Source: Paracoccaceae bacterium (lineage in GTDB: Bacteria; Pseudomonadota; Alphaproteobacteria; Rhodobacterales; Rhodobacteraceae). Taken from it: a DNA stretch of 28,238 nucleotides. Positions 8,371 to 16,150 of this stretch are shown here, in pieces. The position numbers were made by a program, and so were the translations under genes. The stretch spans positions 1 to 28,238 of the forward strand of contig JAFGVZ010000128.1 of the NCBI GenBank assembly GCA_016937725.1, written 5' to 3'. The number at the start of each line of letters is the position of its first letter. Position 1 is the first letter of the stretch. Under the pieces are notes generated by a model, which was given only the letters and a program-made list of their open reading frames with translations, made no database searches and was not told the DNA's origin.

Positions 8371-8483
8371 CGACACCTCCTTCTGATTATGCAATATAAT
8401 AACAAGAGTGTTGCGGCAGGACCATGTGGCCAAGTGTCCCGCAGCGCGCATTGTGTCTGACAGCATGACACGCCGCAGATGCG

Positions 8484-9362
8484 TTACATCTGGACCAAGT
8501 TGACAGAACTTTGCTTTCCCTGAAGGAATCGCAGGATCAATTCGGCCACCTCTTCCGGCGCTTCTTCATGCACCAGATGACCCCAGCGCTTCAACGCCAC
8601 ATGCTGGGCGCGTGGCATCCGCGCCACCGCCTCTGCCGAGACGCGGGGCGGCACTGCCTTGTCGCCTGCCGCCGTAATCAGCAGGGTCGGCACCGTGATT
8701 TGGGGCAAGCGTTCCAACAAGGGTTCCAACTGCCACTGCGCCATCATGCCCAGCGTGCCCTCGATATGGGTGGTTCGGCTGACAAGGCGGCGATACATCT
8801 CGACCCCCTCGGCATCAAGCGGAGAGCCCATACCCGTCAACAAACGCGACACCTGCGCGCGCGAGGACGACAGCTTCGTGACCACGGCCGCCGCGAAAGG
8901 CCCGGTCGCCATGGCCCGCGCCAATTTCGGAAAGAGCCAGCCCGCGAACCCATCAAACGGGCCAAGCGCCGCATTGATGCCCACCACGGCATGTGGTGCG
9001 CGCGGCATGATTTCTGCCATACGCAGCGCCACCGCCGCGCCTGCGGAATGCCCGATGATCGCCATGGGCCGCCAATCCTGATCGGCGCAAAGCGTGACCA
9101 AGTCATCGGCCATGGCATCCAACCCCAGACGTAAATGCCCGCCAGCGCGGGAATACCCCTGCCCCGGCAGGTCTGGTGCGATCAGCCGATAGCCGGGCAG
9201 ATGCGCCATCAGCTTGTGAAAACTGTGGCCAGACGCCGCCGCGCCATGCAACAGCAACACATCCGGCCCATGCCCGACAACCTGCGCATGCCAGACATGC
9301 GGGCGGCACCTGATTAAACGGGAATGGTTGCGCAGCGGCCAATCGACAGGAAGGTTATCCAT
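8484..9362 (-). CDS. bchO: Alpha/beta hydrolase BchO, putative magnesium chelatase accessory protein
   Basis: BchO is found beside bchI and bchD in most purple bacteria and is thought to assist Mg chelatase, though its reaction is not settled. The 292-residue product has an alpha/beta-hydrolase fold: oxyanion region LLLHGAAASGHSF (about 37-49), nucleophile elbow GHSAGAA with Ser106, and a late catalytic His in RWGHLVHEEAPEEV near the C-terminus. It starts 3 bases after the bchD stop, so it is the last photosynthesis gene of the crtA-bchI-bchD-bchO transcript. This marks the edge of the photosynthesis cluster, as the next genes are a small unknown and then housekeeping genes. Confidence 0.92.
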   Translation of the reverse strand: MDNLPVDWPLRNHSRLIRCRPHVWHAQVVGHGPDVLLLHGAAASGHSFHKLMAHLPGYRLIAPDLPGQGYSRAGGHLRLGLDAMADDLVTLCADQDWRPMAIIGHSAGAAVALRMAEIMPRAPHAVVGINAALGPFDGFAGWLFPKLARAMATGPFAAAVVTKLSSSRAQVSRLLTGMGSPLDAEGVEMYRRLVSRTTHIEGTLGMMAQWQLEPLLERLPQITVPTLLITAAGDKAVPPRVSAEAVARMPRAQHVALKRWGHLVHEEAPEEVAELILRFLQGKQSSVNLVQM

Positions 9363-9365
9363 CGC

Positions 9366-11090
9366 CTAGCCCCCAAGGGCTGCACCCAGCGTCGCGGCCA
9401 TGGCACGGGCATCGGCGCGGGGCAAAACGATCCGGGTAGCATTCATCGTCGCGGCAAGCTCTGATAGCTGCGGCTTTGGGCGCAGGCTTGTGTCAATCAC
9501 CAGTGTCGGAATGGCCCGCGCGGCGATGGCACGGGCCAACCGCATGGCATCCTCGCCCGCTTGCGCGCGATTGGCCGTGCCATCCAGCGCGATATTGCCA
9601 CGCCCATCGGTCAGAAAGGCCAGCTTCGGCGACATGGCCCGCGCGCGCGCCTGAAGGCTTGCATCCAGCGCCACCTGCATGGCCCCGGCTAAGGGCGTGG
9701 CCCCGCCACCGGGCAAGCCCGCCAGCCGCCGCTTGGCTTGCACCAAAGAGCGCGTGGGCGGCAGCGCCAATTCGGCATGATCGCCGCGAAACGTAACAAG
9801 CGCCACATGGTCACGGGCGGAATAGGCTTCGGCCAGCATGATCTCGACCGCGCCCTTGGCTTCGGCCAAGCGGGCGACAGCGGCAGAACCCGACGCATCG
9901 ACCACGAAGATCAGCACCCGGTCGGTGCGGTCTTGGTAGCGCTTGATCCGAATGTCGCCGGGCATCAGCAACAACCGGCCCGCAGGCGCATCGGGCCGCG
10001 CGGCGCGGCGCATGGCTTGCCACGGGGCGGCTTGGCGCAAGGTGGCCACAACATCGACCCGCGCGCCCGACCCCGGCTTGCCGGGACGCGAGGGCATGGG
10101 TCGCCCGCGCGCGATGGATTTGCGCTTGGCACCTGCCCCGCTGCCACCTGCGCCGGTGCGCGCGGCGCGCGCCGCTTGCAACCGCGCCAGCACTCCCGGC
10201 GGAAGCGCAGCAAAAGCTGCCTCAATCAGCAGGTCATCGGGGATCTGGGGTTCTTGCGCGTCGCGCTCGCGGCCTTGGTCGGGGTCAGTCTCGGGTGGCT
10301 CTGGCGGGGGCGGCGCAGTGTCTTCGGGGGCGTCTTGCGGCAGCGCGCGGGCGCGCTGTGCCAATACCAGTTCCACACCGATTTTCAGATCATCCTCGGT
10401 CAAAGCCTGCCCGCCACGCCATGCCAAATGGGCGCGCGCGGCCATAAGCGCCAACCACGGCGCGCGCAAACTGTCGATGGCCAAAGTCGCGGCAAGGCGG
10501 GTCATCTGCACCAGCGCCTCTGACGGTAAGGCAATGCTGCGCAAACGCGCTTGGGCCGCGGCAATGCGCGGCCAGTCCAGGACCAGATCAGACGTGTCGG
10601 ACCAACCAAACACGTCGATATCCAGAAATAGCGCCAAACGGTCTGCAAGGGCCTGCGGCAAGCCCTCGCCCTCTTCCGCCGCTTCATCCAGCGCGACCAG
10701 TGACAGACCGGACCGCGCATCCAGCGCCTGACCCAGCCGCACCGACAGGTCCGGCGGGCAGCGCTCGGCCATGGTCAGCGTCAGGAAACCGTTGCGCGAC
10801 AAAAGCCCTTCATGGCGTTGCAGAGTGTTGAGCGCCAAAGTTGCCGACAGGTCCAACCCGCCGGTCAGCGCATCCTCGGCCATGAACGGGTGCAGCTTGC
10901 GCGGGGCCAGAGGATCGAGCGCAGTCAGAATGCGGTCCCGCACCGGGCCTGCGCGCCCACGCAGCCACACCCCCCGCAAGCCTGCCGGGTCCACCGCCAC
11001 AAGCGTCAGCGCCAGCCCGACCTGCGCCCATGGGTCTTGGGGCGGTGGCGAGGGGCGGTGCGAACCGCTGGTGGCGTCAAACGGGGTCAT
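9366..11090 (-). CDS. bchD: Magnesium chelatase subunit D
   Basis: BchD is the scaffold subunit that forms a double ring with BchI and helps BchH insert Mg2+ into protoporphyrin IX. The 574-residue product has a degenerate AAA+ domain (about 20-245; no intact Walker A), then an acidic and proline-rich linker (about 250-282, including PPPPEPPETDPDQ), a basic Gly/Ala/Arg stretch (310-345), and a C-terminal von Willebrand/integrin-I domain with MIDAS residues D398, S400, S402 (DASGS), later GGGATPLAG and TDGRGN. The start is the only ATG in the gap after bchI; the Shine-Dalgarno signal is weak. It lies 61 bases after bchI across a small hairpin. Confidence 0.95.
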   Translation of the reverse strand: MTPFDATSGSHRPSPPPQDPWAQVGLALTLVAVDPAGLRGVWLRGRAGPVRDRILTALDPLAPRKLHPFMAEDALTGGLDLSATLALNTLQRHEGLLSRNGFLTLTMAERCPPDLSVRLGQALDARSGLSLVALDEAAEEGEGLPQALADRLALFLDIDVFGWSDTSDLVLDWPRIAAAQARLRSIALPSEALVQMTRLAATLAIDSLRAPWLALMAARAHLAWRGGQALTEDDLKIGVELVLAQRARALPQDAPEDTAPPPPEPPETDPDQGRERDAQEPQIPDDLLIEAAFAALPPGVLARLQAARAARTGAGGSGAGAKRKSIARGRPMPSRPGKPGSGARVDVVATLRQAAPWQAMRRAARPDAPAGRLLLMPGDIRIKRYQDRTDRVLIFVVDASGSAAVARLAEAKGAVEIMLAEAYSARDHVALVTFRGDHAELALPPTRSLVQAKRRLAGLPGGGATPLAGAMQVALDASLQARARAMSPKLAFLTDGRGNIALDGTANRAQAGEDAMRLARAIAARAIPTLVIDTSLRPKPQLSELAATMNATRIVLPRADARAMAATLGAALGG

Positions 11091-11122
11091 ACCGGGTTTG
11101 CGGAATGCAGGCGTTGCAGATT

Positions 11123-11144
11123 GAGTATTTTGGGCAAGATGAAG
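11123..11144 (-). repeat. Copy 1 of a short dispersed intergenic motif
   Basis: On the minus strand this 22-base stretch reads CTTCATC, then a short variable part, then AAAATACTC. A related stretch lies after bchN at 26913-26934, in the same orientation relative to transcription, with about 16 of 22 positions the same. I recall similar CTTCATC...AAATA motifs after many genes in Rhodobacterales genomes; the function is unknown. Confidence 0.45.
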
Positions 11145-11145
11145 A

Positions 11146-11160
11146 CTGCCATCATGGCAG
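11146..11160 (-). other. Short hairpin enclosing the bchI stop codon
   Basis: CTGCCA (11146-11151) and TGGCAG (11155-11160) are perfect complements around a 3-base loop, which is the bchI stop codon TGA on the minus strand. No T-run follows in the direction of transcription, so this is unlikely to be an intrinsic terminator. It may tune mRNA stability or the passage from bchI to bchD. A 6-bp stem is short and could be chance. Confidence 0.4.
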
Positions 11161-12153
11161 CACTTCGGCCAATTGCCGGGCCACACGCGCGGTCGATCCG
11201 GCGTCATCCAACGGATCGCGGCGCAAACGGTGGCGCAGCGCCATCGGGGCCGCGCGGCGGATATGGTCGCGGGTCACGTCTGGCGCGCCCTCATAGGCGG
11301 CCAAGGCGCGGGCGGCACGCAGCAGGGTCAGCTCACCGCGCAACCCGTCCGACCCAAGCGCCAGACAGACGGAAGCTACGTCATGTAACACGACATTGCT
11401 GGTTTTCAGATCGCCCAAAGCCGCACGCGCGGCAAGGATACGCGTGCGCAATGCGGCATCCTCTGGCTGCCACTGCGCCATGAAGGTGGCATGGTCGTTT
11501 TCATAGGCGTCGCGGCGGCGAATCACTTCGATGCGCGTCTCGATCTCTTTCGGGCTGGTCACTTCGACAGACAAGCCGAACCGGTCCAGAAGTTGCGGGC
11601 GCAATTCGCCCTCTTCGGGGTTGCCGGACCCGACCAGCACGAAACGCGCGGGATGGCGGATGGACAGCCCTTCGCGCTCGACCACGTTCTCGCCCGATTG
11701 CGCCACGTCCAGCAACAGATCGACGATGTGATCTTCCAGCAGGTTGACCTCGTCAATATACAGGTAGCCACGGTTCGCACGCGCCAGAAGCCCCGCCTCG
11801 AACGCCTTTTCGCCCCGCGTCAAGGCGCGTTCAATGTCCAAGGCCCCCGTCACGCGGTCTTCGGACACGCCCAAAGGCAGATCGACCACGGGCGTAGGGC
11901 GCTCGACCAGCGCAAGGTCTGTGACCTGCGCCCAATCGGGACAATCCTCTGCCGTGGCAGAGTTGCAAGGACAGCCCGCAACCGCCTGAATTGGCGGCAA
12001 AAGTGCTGCCAAGGCGCGCACGGCGGTGGATTTGCCCGTGCCACGGTCACCGAAGACCAGCACGCCGCCGATTTTCGGGTCGATGGCGGTCAGCACCATC
12101 GCGGTTTTCATTTCATCCTGGCCGACAATGGCCGCAAAGGGGAAAGGCGTCAT
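11152..12153 (-). CDS. bchI: Magnesium chelatase ATPase subunit I
   Basis: BchI is the AAA+ motor of Mg chelatase. The 333-residue product has Walker A GDRGTGKS (35-42), Walker B YLYIDE (130-135), the sensor block FVLVGSGNPEEGELRPQLLD, and the arginine-rich C-terminal region ending ARQLAEVLP. Compared with the R. capsulatus protein as I remember it (about 350 residues) the N-terminus is shorter. Three cysteines, C61, C63 and C71, stand in GCPCNSATAEDCPDW just after the first helix, where the R. capsulatus protein has one. Its ATG overlaps the crtA stop (ATGA), so the two are translationally coupled. The stop codon sits in the loop of a 6-bp hairpin. Confidence 0.96.
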   Translation of the reverse strand: MTPFPFAAIVGQDEMKTAMVLTAIDPKIGGVLVFGDRGTGKSTAVRALAALLPPIQAVAGCPCNSATAEDCPDWAQVTDLALVERPTPVVDLPLGVSEDRVTGALDIERALTRGEKAFEAGLLARANRGYLYIDEVNLLEDHIVDLLLDVAQSGENVVEREGLSIRHPARFVLVGSGNPEEGELRPQLLDRFGLSVEVTSPKEIETRIEVIRRRDAYENDHATFMAQWQPEDAALRTRILAARAALGDLKTSNVVLHDVASVCLALGSDGLRGELTLLRAARALAAYEGAPDVTRDHIRRAAPMALRHRLRRDPLDDAGSTARVARQLAEVLP

Positions 12154-12854
12154 GCGGCCTCCTGCATCAGTGTTTTGGCCAAGGGATCATTTCCTTGCCA
12201 TGTGCCCGCCGTGCCAATCAGGCGAAAGCGGGCGTAAAGCTCTTCGTTGAACCAGCCTTCGTCACGCACGGCGCGGATGGCTTCGGCATGGGGACCACGG
12301 CGCGCGAAAGCGGCCATGCTGGCTGTGTCGGGCCAGACCGAGAAGGTGACTTGGTGCAAAAGCGGCACCTCTCCGATGCCGATCTTGAACATGACATTCG
12401 GGTCAGAACCGACCTTGGCCGAAATATCCGGCACCCGCCCCCAAAAGCGCAGCGCGCGGGCGGGTTTGACAGTGGCACGGGTCATGGCGGCAACGGGGCC
12501 TGTCACATCGCCCTCGGGCTGGAAGGGGCGCTGCCCGGCCCAATGGCCCCGCACGGAAGCGGGTTCCATGAAGATCGTGTAGGCCTCATCCGAATGCGCG
12601 CGCCAGCTTGAAAACGGTTTTAGGTCAATGCCTTCTTGCGCAAGTTTAAAGTTATCCCATGCCGCCAGAATAGCCCAGACACCCCAGTTCGGGCGCGGCG
12701 TAAAGCCTTCGCCCGTGCCAGAGCCGCACAACTTCCAAAAGGCCAGACCCGGCACGCGCGGCAGGACCAGCCGCGCCGCCCCCATCTGCCCCAGCACCCA
12801 CAGGCGCGAGGTGAGGCTGTCAAACCGAAACAAGCTGAGTGTGACCGTCTGCAT
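12150..12854 (-). CDS. crtA: Spheroidene monooxygenase
   Basis: CrtA oxidises spheroidene to spheroidenone (and hydroxyspheroidene likewise) when oxygen is present, the last step of this carotenoid branch. The 234-residue product starts MQTVTLSLFRFDSLTSRLWVLGQMG and contains the conserved block FWKLCGSGTGEGFTPRPNWGVWAILA and the C-terminal TFSVWPDTASMAAFARRGPHAEAIRAV, both familiar from Rhodobacter CrtA. It heads the minus-strand operon crtA-bchI-bchD-bchO and is divergent from crtI over 134 bases holding two TGT-N12-ACA sites. Its stop overlaps the bchI start by 4 bases (ATGA). A probable promoter is TTTACA-N17-TCTATT, each element covered by one of the two sites. Confidence 0.95.
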   Translation of the reverse strand: MQTVTLSLFRFDSLTSRLWVLGQMGAARLVLPRVPGLAFWKLCGSGTGEGFTPRPNWGVWAILAAWDNFKLAQEGIDLKPFSSWRAHSDEAYTIFMEPASVRGHWAGQRPFQPEGDVTGPVAAMTRATVKPARALRFWGRVPDISAKVGSDPNVMFKIGIGEVPLLHQVTFSVWPDTASMAAFARRGPHAEAIRAVRDEGWFNEELYARFRLIGTAGTWQGNDPLAKTLMQEAA

Positions 12855-12888
12855 GGGTCGATTCCATCCTGCGACTTCATGGGAAGTC

Positions 12889-12906
12889 TGTCATAACAAA
12901 TAGACA
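12889..12906. promoter_or_regulatory. PpsR/CrtJ operator, crtA-crtI site 1
   Basis: TGTCATAACAAATAGACA fits TGT-N12-ACA exactly, the consensus of the photosynthesis repressor PpsR/CrtJ, whose gene lies at 22531-23958. The site overlaps the predicted -10 of crtA. Its centre is 33 bp, about three helical turns, from the centre of site 2, which favours cooperative binding. Confidence 0.8.
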
Positions 12907-12927
12907 GAGTAAAGGATCAAATGTAAA
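12899..12927 (-). promoter_or_regulatory. Predicted sigma-70-type promoter of crtA-bchIDO
   Basis: On the minus strand TTTACA (12927-12922) is followed after 17 bases by TCTATT (12904-12899), which matches 4 of 6 consensus bases. Both boxes lie within TGT-N12-ACA operators, as expected for direct repression by PpsR. This is a prediction by eye only. Confidence 0.5.
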
Positions 12928-12939
12928 CCTTGATTGACA
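12922..12939. promoter_or_regulatory. PpsR/CrtJ operator, crtA-crtI site 2
   Basis: TGTAAACCTTGATTGACA fits TGT-N12-ACA exactly. On the minus strand it contains TTTACA, the likely -35 of crtA; on the plus strand it contains TTGACA (12934-12939), a perfect -35-like box facing crtI. The -10 for crtI is unclear, since TATAAC at 12962 is 22 bases away. A degenerate third site, TGT-N12-ACG, is at 12951-12968. Confidence 0.82.
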
Positions 12940-12988
12940 CATCGGTCAGGTGTAGGCTGCTTATAACGAAACGGCACGGGAACCGGAC

Positions 12989-14530
12989 ATGACTGATTCT
13001 ATGATACCCTCGCGGGCAATCGTGATCGGGGCGGGCTTGGGCGGTTTGGCCAGCGCCATGCGGCTTGGGGCCAAGGGCTATCAGGTCACCGTCATTGACA
13101 AATTAGACCGCGTCGGCGGGCGTGGATCGTCGATCACCCAAGGCGGGTATCGCTTCGACCTTGGCCCGACAATCGTGACCGTGCCGCAAGGCTTGCGCGA
13201 TTTATGGGCCGCCTGCGGGCGCGATTTCGACCGCGAAGTCACGCTTAAGCCCATGAAACCGTTCTATGAAATCCGCTGGGCCGATGGGTCCAGCTTCCGG
13301 CTGCATGCCGACAAGGCCGCGACAGAGGCCGAAGTTGAAGCACTCTCCCCCAACGACCTGCCCGGATTCCGCAAATTCTTGTCCGATGCCGAAGACCGCT
13401 ACTGGTTCGGCTACGAAGACCTAGGCCGCCGCCCCATGAACGAGTTGTGGGAACTGATCAAAGTCCTGCCTCGTTTCGTTTGGCTGCGCGCGGATCGGTC
13501 CGTCTATGCCCATGCGGCGCGCCGCGTGCGTGATCCGCGCCTACGCTTCGCCCTGTCCTTTCACCCGCTGTTTATCGGCGGCGACCCGTTCCGCGTAACC
13601 TCTATGTATATCCTTGTCAGCCATCTGGAGAGCCAATTCGGCGTGCATTACGCCATGGGCGGCGTGCAGGCGATTGCCGATGCCATGGCGAATGTCATCC
13701 GTGATCAGGGTGGGCAGATTAAGATGTCTACGGAAGTCGATGAAATCATGGTTGAAAATGGGCGCGCCTCTGGTGTGCGCCTGGTGGATGGCACCCAGCT
13801 TCATGCCGATGTCACCATCTCGAATGCCGATGCCGGGCATACCTATACGCGCCTTCTGCGCAACCGCGCGCGCAAGCGCTGGACCGATGCAAAGGTCAAG
13901 CGCCAGCGGTGGTCCATGGGCCTGTTCGTGTGGTATTTCGGCACGCGCGGGACGAAGCAAATGTGGACCGATGTGGGCCATCATACCATCGTTGTCGGCC
14001 CGCGCTACCGCGAGCATATCAAGGATATCTTCATCCGCGGCAAACTAGCCGATGATATGAGCCTTTATGTGCACCGCCCGTCCGTGACCGATCCCTCGGT
14101 TGCTCCCGATGGTGATGATACGTTCTACGTGCTGTCACCCGTGCCGCATCTGGGCTTTGACAACGGGGTGGATTGGGCAACCGAAGAAGAACCTTACCGC
14201 CAGAAAATGCTGGCCATGCTGGAAGAGCGGCTGCTGCCGGGCCTGTCAGAGCGCGTGTCTGAGAGCCTTGTTTTCACGCCCGAAACCTTCCGCGACCGGT
14301 ATCTGTCGCCGCTTGGCGCGGGCTTTTCCATTGAACCGCGCATTCTGCAAAGCGCCTATTTCCGGCCGCATAACGTGTCCGAAGAGCTGCCGGGCCTGTA
14401 TCTGGCCGGGGCTGGCACGCATCCCGGCGCGGGCGTGCCGGGCGTGATCGGCACCGCAGAGGTGATGGGCCAGCTTGTCCCAGATGCGCCCCGCCCGATG
14501 GCCCCGCCCTTGCCCATGGCCGCCGAATGA
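12989..14530 (+). CDS. crtI: Phytoene desaturase (neurosporene-forming type)
   Basis: CrtI is a membrane-associated FAD enzyme that desaturates phytoene; in spheroidene producers it makes three desaturations to neurosporene. The 513-residue product has the N-terminal dinucleotide motif GAGLGGLASA (14-23) in AIVIGAGLGGLASAMRLG, followed by RVGGRGSSITQGGYRFDLGP, and the C-terminal CrtI signature LYLAGAGTHPGAGVPGVIG. Whether three or four double bonds are added cannot be told from sequence, but crtA in the same cluster supports the spheroidene route. The start ATG at 12989 lies 49 bases after operator site 2. crtB overlaps its end by ATGA. Confidence 0.96.
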   Translation: MTDSMIPSRAIVIGAGLGGLASAMRLGAKGYQVTVIDKLDRVGGRGSSITQGGYRFDLGPTIVTVPQGLRDLWAACGRDFDREVTLKPMKPFYEIRWADGSSFRLHADKAATEAEVEALSPNDLPGFRKFLSDAEDRYWFGYEDLGRRPMNELWELIKVLPRFVWLRADRSVYAHAARRVRDPRLRFALSFHPLFIGGDPFRVTSMYILVSHLESQFGVHYAMGGVQAIADAMANVIRDQGGQIKMSTEVDEIMVENGRASGVRLVDGTQLHADVTISNADAGHTYTRLLRNRARKRWTDAKVKRQRWSMGLFVWYFGTRGTKQMWTDVGHHTIVVGPRYREHIKDIFIRGKLADDMSLYVHRPSVTDPSVAPDGDDTFYVLSPVPHLGFDNGVDWATEEEPYRQKMLAMLEERLLPGLSERVSESLVFTPETFRDRYLSPLGAGFSIEPRILQSAYFRPHNVSEELPGLYLAGAGTHPGAGVPGVIGTAEVMGQLVPDAPRPMAPPLPMAAE

Positions 14531-15573
14531 GCGCGGCGGCATCAGCCGAGGCCGATCTGGCCGAATGCCGCGCGGCAATCCGCACCGGGTCGCTGTCCTT
14601 TCATGCGGCGTCGAAATTGCTGCCCCAGAAGGTGCGCGACCCATCTTTGGTGCTCTATGCCTTTTGCCGTCTGGCCGATGACGCGGTGGATGAAGGTGCC
14701 GCCCCGGTGCAAGCCGTTCTGCATCTGCAAGACCGGCTGGACCGCGCCTATGCCGGACGGCCGTTCAACGCCCCGATTGACCGCTGCTTCACCCGCATGA
14801 TCGAAACCCACGCCCTGCCTCGCGCTTTGCCCGATGCGCTGCTGGAAGGGCTGGCTTGGGATGCCGAGGAACGCACCTACAATACGCTGTCAGAAGTGCT
14901 GGGCTATTCCGCCCGCGTCGCCGCCGTGGTGGGCGTAATGATGTGCGTCCTGATGGGGGTGCGTGACCGGCACCGGCTGGCGCGGGCCTGCGATCTGGGG
15001 CTGGCGATGCAACTGACCAATATCGCGCGCGATGTCGGTGCGGATGCCGCCCTTGGGCGCATTTACCTGCCGCGCGACTGGTTTGCCGAGGCAGGACTGA
15101 ACACACAGGCTTTTTTACGCCGCCCAGCCCCTCTCCCAGAGATCCGCGCAATGACCGCGCGCCTTCTGCGCGAGGCAGACCGCCTCTATCTGCGCGCCGA
15201 ACCCGGCATCGCATGTTTACCACTGGGCTGCCGACCGGGCATATTTGCCGCGCGCCACATCTATGCGGGCATTGGCGGCGCCGTGCGCGCGCGTGAATGC
15301 GACAGCGTCACTGGGCGCGCCTATACCGGAAAAGCGCGCAAACTGGGCTGGCTGGGCCTATCTGGCCTGCGGGCAGGGCTTAGCGCGGTGCAACCGCGCA
15401 TGGCCACGCTCTATGCATCGCCCATGCCCGAAGTGGCGTTTCTGGTCGATGCTGCCGCCGGACAAGCGCAAACCAGCCGCTCTGACACGCTGATCGACGC
15501 GTTGGCGCGACTACGCGCGCAAGACATTGCGCGGCGCAATGCACATATTGGGCTAGACCAGCGCAGCGCCTGA
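14527..15573 (+). CDS. crtB: 15-cis-phytoene synthase
   Basis: CrtB condenses two geranylgeranyl diphosphates head to head to phytoene. The 348-residue product carries the two aspartate-rich substrate/Mg motifs, D51DAVDE in YAFCRLADDAVDE and D169VGAD in LTNIARDVGAD, and the conserved RIYLPRDWF. Its ATG overlaps the crtI stop by 4 bases (ATGA), so the pair is translationally coupled as in Rhodobacter. The usual substrate supplier crtE (GGPP synthase) is not in this window. Two GC-rich hairpins follow the gene before tspO. Confidence 0.96.
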   Translation: MSAAASAEADLAECRAAIRTGSLSFHAASKLLPQKVRDPSLVLYAFCRLADDAVDEGAAPVQAVLHLQDRLDRAYAGRPFNAPIDRCFTRMIETHALPRALPDALLEGLAWDAEERTYNTLSEVLGYSARVAAVVGVMMCVLMGVRDRHRLARACDLGLAMQLTNIARDVGADAALGRIYLPRDWFAEAGLNTQAFLRRPAPLPEIRAMTARLLREADRLYLRAEPGIACLPLGCRPGIFAARHIYAGIGGAVRARECDSVTGRAYTGKARKLGWLGLSGLRAGLSAVQPRMATLYASPMPEVAFLVDAAAGQAQTSRSDTLIDALARLRAQDIARRNAHIGLDQRSA

Positions 15574-15605
15574 CTTACATCCTTCCCTGACCACGCAGAC
15601 CCGCC

Positions 15606-15621
15606 GCGCCCGCAAGGGCGC
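15606..15621 (+). other. GCAA-tetraloop hairpin 1 between crtB and tspO
   Basis: GCGCCC (15606-15611) and GGGCGC (15616-15621) pair perfectly around a GCAA loop, a stable GNRA tetraloop. No T-run follows. It may protect the crtIB message from 3' decay or reduce read-through into tspO, in the manner of intercistronic hairpins of the puf operon; that role is inferred. Confidence 0.6.
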
Positions 15622-15635
15622 CCTAGTAAAGGCTT

Positions 15636-15651
15636 GCCCCCGCAAGGGGGC
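15636..15651 (+). other. GCAA-tetraloop hairpin 2 between crtB and tspO
   Basis: GCCCCC (15636-15641) and GGGGGC (15646-15651) pair around a second GCAA loop, 14 bases after hairpin 1. The two hairpins form a tandem pair of near-identical design. The bases that follow (GCAATTAGG) do not make a classical terminator. Confidence 0.6.
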
Positions 15652-15691
15652 GCAATTAGGTCAAGACCACTTGGCCAGATAAGGTGCGCGT

Positions 15692-16150
15692 ATGGACTGG
15701 ATGCTGTTTCTAACCTTCCTTGCCGCTTGCGGCGCGGCAGGGGCCACCGGGGCCATGTTCGAGCCGGGTGACTGGTATCGGGACCTGAACAAACCGTGGT
15801 GGACGCCGCCGGGTTTCGTGTTTCCGCTCGTCTGGGTCACGCTTTACGTGGCCATGTCCTATGCCGCGATGCGGGTGGCCCTTATCGACGGCTCGCAGCA
15901 GGCATTGGCCTTCTGGGCCTTGCAGATCGCCTTCAATACGCTGTGGTCGCCGGTCTTCTTCGGGCTGAAGCGGATGCGCGCAGCCATGGTGATCTTGGGC
16001 TGCCTCTGGGCGGCAGTCGCCTTGACGCTGGCCAGCTTTGCCCTCATCGACCCACTCGCGGGGATGCTGATCGCGCCCTACCTTCTGTGGGTCACGATCG
16101 CGGGCGCGCTGAACTTCTCGGTCTGGCGGCGCAATCCTCAATTTGCCTGA
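15692..16150 (+). CDS. tspO: Tryptophan-rich sensory protein TspO (CrtK)
   Basis: TspO is an outer- or inner-membrane five-helix protein of the MBR (peripheral benzodiazepine receptor) family. In R. sphaeroides it binds porphyrins and dampens photosynthesis gene expression when oxygen is present. The 152-residue product shows the family hallmarks GATGAMFEPGDWYRDLNKPWWTPPGFVFPLVW near the N-terminus and WAL-QIAFNTLWSPVFFGLKRM in the middle, with five hydrophobic segments. An AAGG Shine-Dalgarno sequence stands about 8 bases before the ATG. It follows crtB by 118 bases. Its last 13 bases overlap the end of idi on the other strand, an unusually tight convergent end. Confidence 0.95.
   Translation: MDWMLFLTFLAACGAAGATGAMFEPGDWYRDLNKPWWTPPGFVFPLVWVTLYVAMSYAAMRVALIDGSQQALAFWALQIAFNTLWSPVFFGLKRMRAAMVILGCLWAAVALTLASFALIDPLAGMLIAPYLLWVTIAGALNFSVWRRNPQFA

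Noticed and set aside
8454..8470. TGT-N11-ACA palindrome-like site downstream of bchO
   Set aside because: The spacing is one base short of the PpsR consensus, and no photosynthesis gene starts there except the unknown at 8370, so I do not call it an operator.
12934..12967. Simple crtI promoter TTGACA ... TATAAC
   Set aside because: The spacer would be 22 bases, too long for a sigma-70 promoter; only the operator overlap is reported.
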